Below are positions 59,812-64,000 of a stretch of 64,000 nt of DNA, piece after piece. The position numbers and the translations under genes are program-made. Position 1 is the stretch's first letter; every line of letters begins with the position of its first letter. Source of the DNA: Streptomyces sp. NBC_00370 (GTDB lineage: Bacteria > Actinomycetota > Actinomycetes > Streptomycetales > Streptomycetaceae); the NCBI RefSeq assembly GCF_036084755.1, contig NZ_CP107968.1, positions 3,751,501 to 3,815,500 on the forward strand. Direction: 5' to 3'. The notes beneath the pieces are model-generated. The model did no database searches. It had not been told where the DNA came from and saw only the letters and a program-made list of their open reading frames with translations.

Positions 59812-60819
59812 ATGATCGTTACGGTCACGCTCAACGCTGCGCTGGACATCACGTACCGCACCCCGGCACTGGTCCCGCACACCACCCACCGCGTCAGCGA
59901 CGTCACCGAACGGCCCGGCGGCAAGGGCATCAACGTGGCCCGGGTGCTCGCGGCGCTCGGTCACGAGACCGTGGTCACCGGCTTCGCGGGCGGCAGGACC
60001 GGCGACGTACTGCGCGAACTGCTGGCGCACACGTCACAGGCAGGCACGTCACAGGCAGGCACGTCACAGGCAGGCACGTCACAGGCAGGCATGTCACAGG
60101 CCGGCACGTCGCAGGCCGGCACGACCGACGCACTCGTGCCGGTCGCGGGCGCCACCCGCCGTACGGTCGCCGTCGTGGACGCGGCGACCGGCGACACCAC
60201 GCAGCTCAACGAACCCGGACCGGTCGTCTCGGCCGCCGAATGGGCCGCCTTCCTCGACACGTACGCCCGGCTCATCGACGGCGCCGACGCCGTCGCGCTC
60301 TGCGGCAGCCTGCCGCCCGGTATCCATGTCGGCGCCTACGCCGAGCTGGTACGTCTCGCCCGGGGCGCCGGGGTGCCCGTACTCCTCGACACCAGCGGCG
60401 AACCCCTGCGCCGGGGTGTCGCCGCCCGCCCCGACCTGGTCAAGCCGAACGCCGACGAACTCGCCCGGCTCACCGGCTCACGCGAACCGCTGCGCGCCAC
60501 CCGCGACGCCCGCAGACGCGGTGCCCACGCCGTCGTCGCCTCGCTCGGCCCCGAAGGGCTCTTCGCCGCCACCCCCGAAGGGCTCTGGCGCGCGGCGCCG
60601 CCGGCCTCGGTGAAGGGCAATCCGACAGGTGCGGGCGACTCGGCCGTCGCGGGGCTGCTGTCCGGCCTCGTCGAACGGCTCCCGTGGCCGGACCGGCTGG
60701 CGCGGGCCGTCGCCCTGTCCACGGCGACGGTCCTGGCGCCGGTGGCGGGCGAGTTCGACGCCGTCACGTACGAAAAGCTGCTGCCCCAGGTCGCGGTGAC
60801 AGAACAGCCCGCAGGCTGA
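59812..60819 (+). CDS. PfkB-type sugar-phosphate kinase (1-phosphofructokinase family)
   Basis: A 335-residue ribokinase-fold kinase. The N-terminus IVTVTLNAALDITYRTP and the substrate site PGGKGINVARVLAALGH are typical of 1-phosphofructokinase/tagatose-6-phosphate kinase members. The ATP and catalytic region is KGNPTGAGDSAVAG, with the base Asp about residue 281. Between residues 73 and 103, where the family has a short lid-region loop, there is an array of six TSQAG pentapeptides. It has its own promoter region after the nagA terminator. It may act on tagatose 6-phosphate or fructose 1-phosphate; the sequence does not decide. Confidence 0.87.
   Translation: MIVTVTLNAALDITYRTPALVPHTTHRVSDVTERPGGKGINVARVLAALGHETVVTGFAGGRTGDVLRELLAHTSQAGTSQAGTSQAGTSQAGMSQAGTSQAGTTDALVPVAGATRRTVAVVDAATGDTTQLNEPGPVVSAAEWAAFLDTYARLIDGADAVALCGSLPPGIHVGAYAELVRLARGAGVPVLLDTSGEPLRRGVAARPDLVKPNADELARLTGSREPLRATRDARRRGAHAVVASLGPEGLFAATPEGLWRAAPPASVKGNPTGAGDSAVAGLLSGLVERLPWPDRLARAVALSTATVLAPVAGEFDAVTYEKLLPQVAVTEQPAG
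60031..60120 (+). repeat. Six-copy 15-bp minisatellite in the PfkB-type gene
   Basis: Units of ACGTCACAGGCAGGC are repeated six times. The first four are identical, and copies five and six carry two base changes each. They encode TSQAG four times, then MSQAG and TSQAG. Length changes of whole units would keep the reading frame. Confidence 0.97.
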
Positions 60820-60830
60820 CCTGCGGGCTG
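60805..60830. terminator. Hairpin between the PfkB-type and CBM35 genes
   Basis: CAGCCCGCAGG (60805-60815) and CCTGCGGGCTG (60820-60830) form an 11-bp stem with a CTGA loop that contains the PfkB-type stop codon. It lies 28 bp from the convergent CBM35 gene stop. Confidence 0.85.
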
Positions 60831-60858
60831 ACGCTGTGACCTGCTTGACCAGTCTCGG

Positions 60859-61935
60859 TCAGTCCTGCTTCTTCGGGGGCGTGACCTCGAGCCAGTCGAG
60901 GAGCACGTCGCACTGATTGCCGTTCTCGCAGGAGATCTTGATCGTGTTCTTGCCCTGCTGGAGCGAGACCGGCGCCCAGGTCGTCTGCCAGTTCTTCGCC
61001 GGGTCCGGGTCGCTGGACTTGATGAAGTTCGACAGGTTGATCGGGGAGCTGTTGGCCTTGCCGTTGACCGTGAGCGTCGCGTTCATGTCCTTCGCGGGGA
61101 CCGCGTACCGCACGGACAGCGCGTACGGACCCGCCTTGTCCATGTCCGCCGTCCACGTGACGGAGGATCCGACGGCGTTGAAGCCCGTCACATAGGCGCC
61201 GTCGGCGCCCTCGGCGCCCGTGACGTCCTTCGCGAGCGCGGCCCCGCCGCCGAGTTCCAGCGTCGCAGCGTCTTGCTTCGGCAGCTTCGCGACCGGTGCG
61301 TCGCCCTTGTCGGACGGCTGACCGCTCGGCTGCTGCGACTGCGCCGCGCTCGGCTGGCCCGACGGCGACGCGTCGTCCTTCTTGTCGCCGCCGCTGGAGG
61401 ACAGCGCGATCGTGATACCGATCACGACGGCGGCGACCACCGCGACGGCGCCGATCAGCAGCACCTTCGTGTTCGGGCCTCTGCCACGCCCGCCACCGCG
61501 CTGGGCCGGCACCTGACGGGTGGGCGAGCCACCGTCGGGCTGGGCCGCCGGGGCCCCGTACTGGCCCTGCTGCTGGTACTGCGCCTGCTGGCCGTAACCC
61601 GACTGACCGTAGCCGGGCTGGCCGCCCTGCTGGCCGTACCCCTGCTGGCCGCCGGACTGCCCGTAACCGGGCTGCTGCTGCGCCGCCGGGCCCGGGTAGC
61701 CGTAGCCGCCCTGGCGCGCCTGCGGCGGCACGGCCTGCTGCCCGTACTGGCGCTCGCCGACGGTCCTGACCTGGTTGTACGACGTTCTGGGCACGCCGGG
61801 CTGCGCGGCCGGGCCGGGGTAGCCGTAGCCGCCCTGCCGTCCCTGCGCCGCGGCCGCCGCCTGTCCGTCCTCGTACAGATAGCCGAACGGGTCGTCGTCC
61901 TCGGGCTTGCTCGCGCCGTCGTTCCCGGCCGTCAT
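60859..61935 (-). CDS. Membrane-anchored CBM35-like carbohydrate-binding protein
   Basis: A protein of about 358 residues with a single membrane helix near residue 165-187 (VLLIGAVAVVAAVVIGITIALSS) and no signal peptide, so it is type II. The cytoplasmic part is a long Gln/Gly/Tyr/Pro-rich region (QGGYGYPGPAA, YGQSGYGQQ repeats). The extracellular part has a Ser/Gln/Pro linker and a beta-sandwich of about 125 residues with CBM35/CBM6 features: ATLELGGGAAL, GADGAYVTGFNAVGSSVTW, PYALSVRYAVPAKDMNATLTVNG, WQTTWAPVSLQQGKNTIKI and CENGNQCDVLLDWLEVTP. The ATG at 61935 has GGAG upstream. It may bind cell-wall or environmental glycans. Confidence 0.85.
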   Translation of the reverse strand: MTAGNDGASKPEDDDPFGYLYEDGQAAAAAQGRQGGYGYPGPAAQPGVPRTSYNQVRTVGERQYGQQAVPPQARQGGYGYPGPAAQQQPGYGQSGGQQGYGQQGGQPGYGQSGYGQQAQYQQQGQYGAPAAQPDGGSPTRQVPAQRGGGRGRGPNTKVLLIGAVAVVAAVVIGITIALSSSGGDKKDDASPSGQPSAAQSQQPSGQPSDKGDAPVAKLPKQDAATLELGGGAALAKDVTGAEGADGAYVTGFNAVGSSVTWTADMDKAGPYALSVRYAVPAKDMNATLTVNGKANSSPINLSNFIKSSDPDPAKNWQTTWAPVSLQQGKNTIKISCENGNQCDVLLDWLEVTPPKKQD

Positions 61936-62170
61936 CCCTGGGTCACTCCTTACCATCTCGCCAGCATCGCCGACCGGCCGAGCCTACCTCGGATGGGCGG
62001 GCCGCCGGACGGCTCTTGGCTATGCGGGGCCGGTCTTCCGGCCGTATTGGATCACTGTCACGACGGTCGTATGGACGGCGGGGGACGGCTGTCGGGACCA
62101 CGGGTGAACAACCGCCCCGCTGCCGCCCCGGGGCCTGCGCCGACCCTCGGCCGGTCGTTGCGCGGACGCC

Positions 62171-63928
62171 CTATCCGGCCCTCCGGTGGACCTTGTTCCG
62201 GGCCCGCTTCTCGATGTACATGCGCTGGTCGGCGGATTTCAGCACGTCCTCGACAGACATCCCGCAGCTCGCCCAGCCGATGCCGAAACTGGCGCCGACG
62301 CGCACGGCCCTGCCGTCCACCCTGATGGGCGGAATGATCGCGTTCCGCAGCCGTACGGCGAGATCGGCGGCGTCCGCGGCGCCGAGCCCGTCGGCGAGAA
62401 CGACGAATTCGTCACCTCCGAGCCGGGCGACCGTGTCGCCGTCCCTGACTCCGGTGGTCAGCCGGCGCGCGACCTCGATCAGCACCGCGTCGCCGGTGTT
62501 GTGCCCGAACCTGTCGTTGATCGACTTGAAACCGTCGAGGTCGCAGAAGAGGACGGCCAGCCCCTTCGCGCCTTCGTCGTCCTCGCTCGGCGCCACCATG
62601 TGCTCGTGGCTGTCGGAGTGGCCGCTGCCCGGGGCGCCGAGGGCGCCGTACCGGCCGCCGCGCTCGCCGGTGCGCTCCTCGTAGCTGTCATGGCCGTCGT
62701 AGCCGTCGTACGCGTCGTAGGCCGGCTCGTACAGCACCGTGCCCTCGTAGCCGCCGTACGCCGCGTCCAGCTGCTCCACCGCCGTCTCGCGCAGGGCGTG
62801 CGGGCGGGCGCAGAGCCGGGCGCTGAGCCGCGAGCGCAGCTCGGCGCTGTTGGGCAGCCCGGTCAGCGAGTCGTGCGAGGCGCGGTGGGCGAGCGCGAGT
62901 TCGCGGCTCTTGCGCTCCTCGATGTCCTCGACGTGCGTGAGCAGCAGCCGGGGGCCGTCGCTGGTGTCGGCGACCACCGAGTTCCGCAGGGAGACCCAGA
63001 CCCAGCTGCCGTCGCGGCGGGCGAGCCGCAGCTCGGCGCGGCCGCCCTCGGCGGACGTACGGAGCAGGGTGCCGATGTCCTCGGGGTGGACGAGGTCGGC
63101 GAACGAATGGCGGCGCATGGCGGAGGCGGGGCGGCCGAGCAGCCGGCACAGCGCGTCGTTGGTGCGCAGCAGCCGACCGTGCTGGTCGCCGCCCATCTCG
63201 GCGATGGCCATGCCGCTGGGGGCGTACTCGAACGCCTGCCGGAAGGACTCCTCGCTGGCGCGCAGCGCCTGCTGCTCGCGCTCCAGGCGGACGAGGGCGC
63301 GCTGCATGTTGGCGCGCAGGCGCGCGTTGCTGATCGCGATGGCCGCCTGCGAGGCGTACATCTGCAGGGCCTCCTGGCCCCAGGCGCCGGGGTGCCGGCC
63401 ACCGCGCGGACGGTCGACGGATATGACGCCGAGCAGTTCGTTGCCGCCGCCGGACGCGTACATCGGCGCGTACAGCCGGTCCTGCGGGTGCCACTCGTCG
63501 GCGAAGCGGGGGTCGGGGCCTTCGGTGTACCACTGCGGGACGTCGTCCTCCAGCAGCACCCAGCCCTCGGTGTGCGGTATGAAGCGCAGCGAGCCCCAGC
63601 TCACGCCCATCGACAGCCGGCGCTCCCAGGAGTTGCGGGAGCCGACCCGGCCGGTGATCAGGGCCTCGGCTGCGGCGTTCCCGGCGAAGGCGGCGACGAC
63701 CAGATCGCCGTCGGCCTGCACGACGTTGACGCAGGCGAGTTCGTAGCCGAGCCCCGAGACGATGCCGTCGGCGACCGTCTGGAGCGTGTCAGCCAGGCTC
63801 CGGGCCGTGTTGAGGTCGGCGACCGCCTGATGCAGCTGCCGCAAGGTCGCAAGACGGACGTAGGGCTCCGACTCGGTCTCCATTGCTCGCTCTCCCCGAG
63901 ACCTCGACAGCAACTCCAGGATTCTCAT
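62171..63928 (-). CDS. cdgB: Diguanylate cyclase with GAF, PAS and GGDEF domains, CdgB-like
   Basis: A 585-residue c-di-GMP synthase. The GAF domain (about residues 30-205) is followed by a PAS domain (about 228-350, ESFRQAFEYAPSGMAIAEMGGDQHGRLLRTNDALCRLLGR). The GGDEF domain (about 360-580) has LAVLFCDLDGFKSINDRFGH and RLGGDEFVVLAD, with the inhibitory RxxD site RDGD five residues before GGDEF. A Tyr/Asp/Gly-rich insert (AYDAYDGYDGHDSYEERTG) lies inside the cyclase region. No EAL domain. Given the nag and osmolyte neighbours and the BldD-like box upstream, it is probably CdgB. The start may be ATG 63928 or ATG 63883; the latter has the better GGGGAGAG site. Confidence 0.9.
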   Translation of the reverse strand: MRILELLSRSRGERAMETESEPYVRLATLRQLHQAVADLNTARSLADTLQTVADGIVSGLGYELACVNVVQADGDLVVAAFAGNAAAEALITGRVGSRNSWERRLSMGVSWGSLRFIPHTEGWVLLEDDVPQWYTEGPDPRFADEWHPQDRLYAPMYASGGGNELLGVISVDRPRGGRHPGAWGQEALQMYASQAAIAISNARLRANMQRALVRLEREQQALRASEESFRQAFEYAPSGMAIAEMGGDQHGRLLRTNDALCRLLGRPASAMRRHSFADLVHPEDIGTLLRTSAEGGRAELRLARRDGSWVWVSLRNSVVADTSDGPRLLLTHVEDIEERKSRELALAHRASHDSLTGLPNSAELRSRLSARLCARPHALRETAVEQLDAAYGGYEGTVLYEPAYDAYDGYDGHDSYEERTGERGGRYGALGAPGSGHSDSHEHMVAPSEDDEGAKGLAVLFCDLDGFKSINDRFGHNTGDAVLIEVARRLTTGVRDGDTVARLGGDEFVVLADGLGAADAADLAVRLRNAIIPPIRVDGRAVRVGASFGIGWASCGMSVEDVLKSADQRMYIEKRARNKVHRRAG

Positions 63929-63981
63929 CGGCTCTCGTGTTGCACCGTCACCGCCACTGAATCACAGCGAGCTGTGCGCCC

Positions 63982-63996
63982 GGTACACAGGGTCAA
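63982..63996 (-). promoter_or_regulatory. BldD-like box upstream of the GGDEF gene
   Basis: On the minus strand TTGACCCTGTGTACC matches the BldD consensus TNACNCWGNGTNA at all but the last position. It lies about 54 bp before the ATG at 63928. cdgB is a known BldD target, so repression during growth is expected. Confidence 0.65.
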
Positions 63997-64000
63997 CAAA

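Overview
The window is very GC-rich, codes densely on both strands and uses many GTG starts. It carries the futalosine menaquinone genes mqnB and mqnD, a standalone groEL under CIRCE control, a nagK-nagA pair behind a DasR-type box, and a cdgB-like GGDEF protein behind a BldD-type box. Together these point to a Streptomyces chromosome core. From memory, the order groEL / cold-shock / sulfur carrier / thrC-like / gpgS / otsA / otsB / nagK-nagA / pfkB / CBM protein / cdgB matches the SCO4296-SCO4281 region of S. coelicolor. I see no prophage, CRISPR array, intact insertion sequence, rRNA or tRNA.

Layout. 1-8.5 kb: an MFS exporter (3' end outside the window) with its MarR regulator, a small ribbon-helix-helix protein, a purine permease, a DUF2530 protein, a CtpE-like P-type ATPase and two tandem secreted paralogues. 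8.5-17 kb: a large sacsin-like GHKL ATPase protein, a DUF3027 protein, an MFS protein, a lipoprotein, then mqnB-mqnD. 17-21.5 kb: a cold-shock protein, a small membrane protein, a HAD phosphatase and an iron-siderophore ABC operon (two permeases and an ATPase, no binding protein) behind an iron-box-like site. 21.8-31 kb: a membrane protein, a helicase-associated protein, VanZ, an XPB helicase and a HelD-type RNA polymerase recycling factor, ending in a decayed MocR-type regulator. 31-37 kb: cutC and copA diverge around a CsoR-type box and a DasR-like box; an HD-domain protein, a Cmx-type MFS exporter and two small genes follow. 37-46 kb: an RpiR regulator with murQ and a MurP-like PTS permease (N-acetylmuramate recycling), a SpoIIE-type phosphatase, a TetR regulator with twin operators beside an 'abortive infection' TIM-barrel protein, and a flippase-like membrane protein. 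46-64 kb: groEL, a cold-shock gene, the thrC-like/sulfur-carrier operon, gpgS, otsA, gap, a GlxA-type regulator, otsB, nagK-nagA, a PfkB-type kinase, a CBM35-like protein and the diguanylate cyclase.

The most notable system is at 49.2-50.9 kb. A clear SAM-I riboswitch leads a transcript encoding a threonine-synthase-family PLP enzyme and, 35 bp later, a MoaD/ThiS/CysO-type sulfur carrier that ends in Gly-Gly-Cys. SAM control makes little sense for threonine synthesis. It fits sulfur assimilation into homocysteine from O-phosphohomoserine and a carrier thiocarboxylate, a route I recall being described recently in Streptomyces as MetM/MetO.

Amino-sugar metabolism is a second theme (murQ, murP, nagK, nagA, DasR-like boxes). 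Trehalose and glucosylglycerate osmolytes form a third (otsA, otsB, gpgS). Several genes carry short in-frame tandem repeats; the clearest is a six-copy 15-bp array in the PfkB-type kinase.
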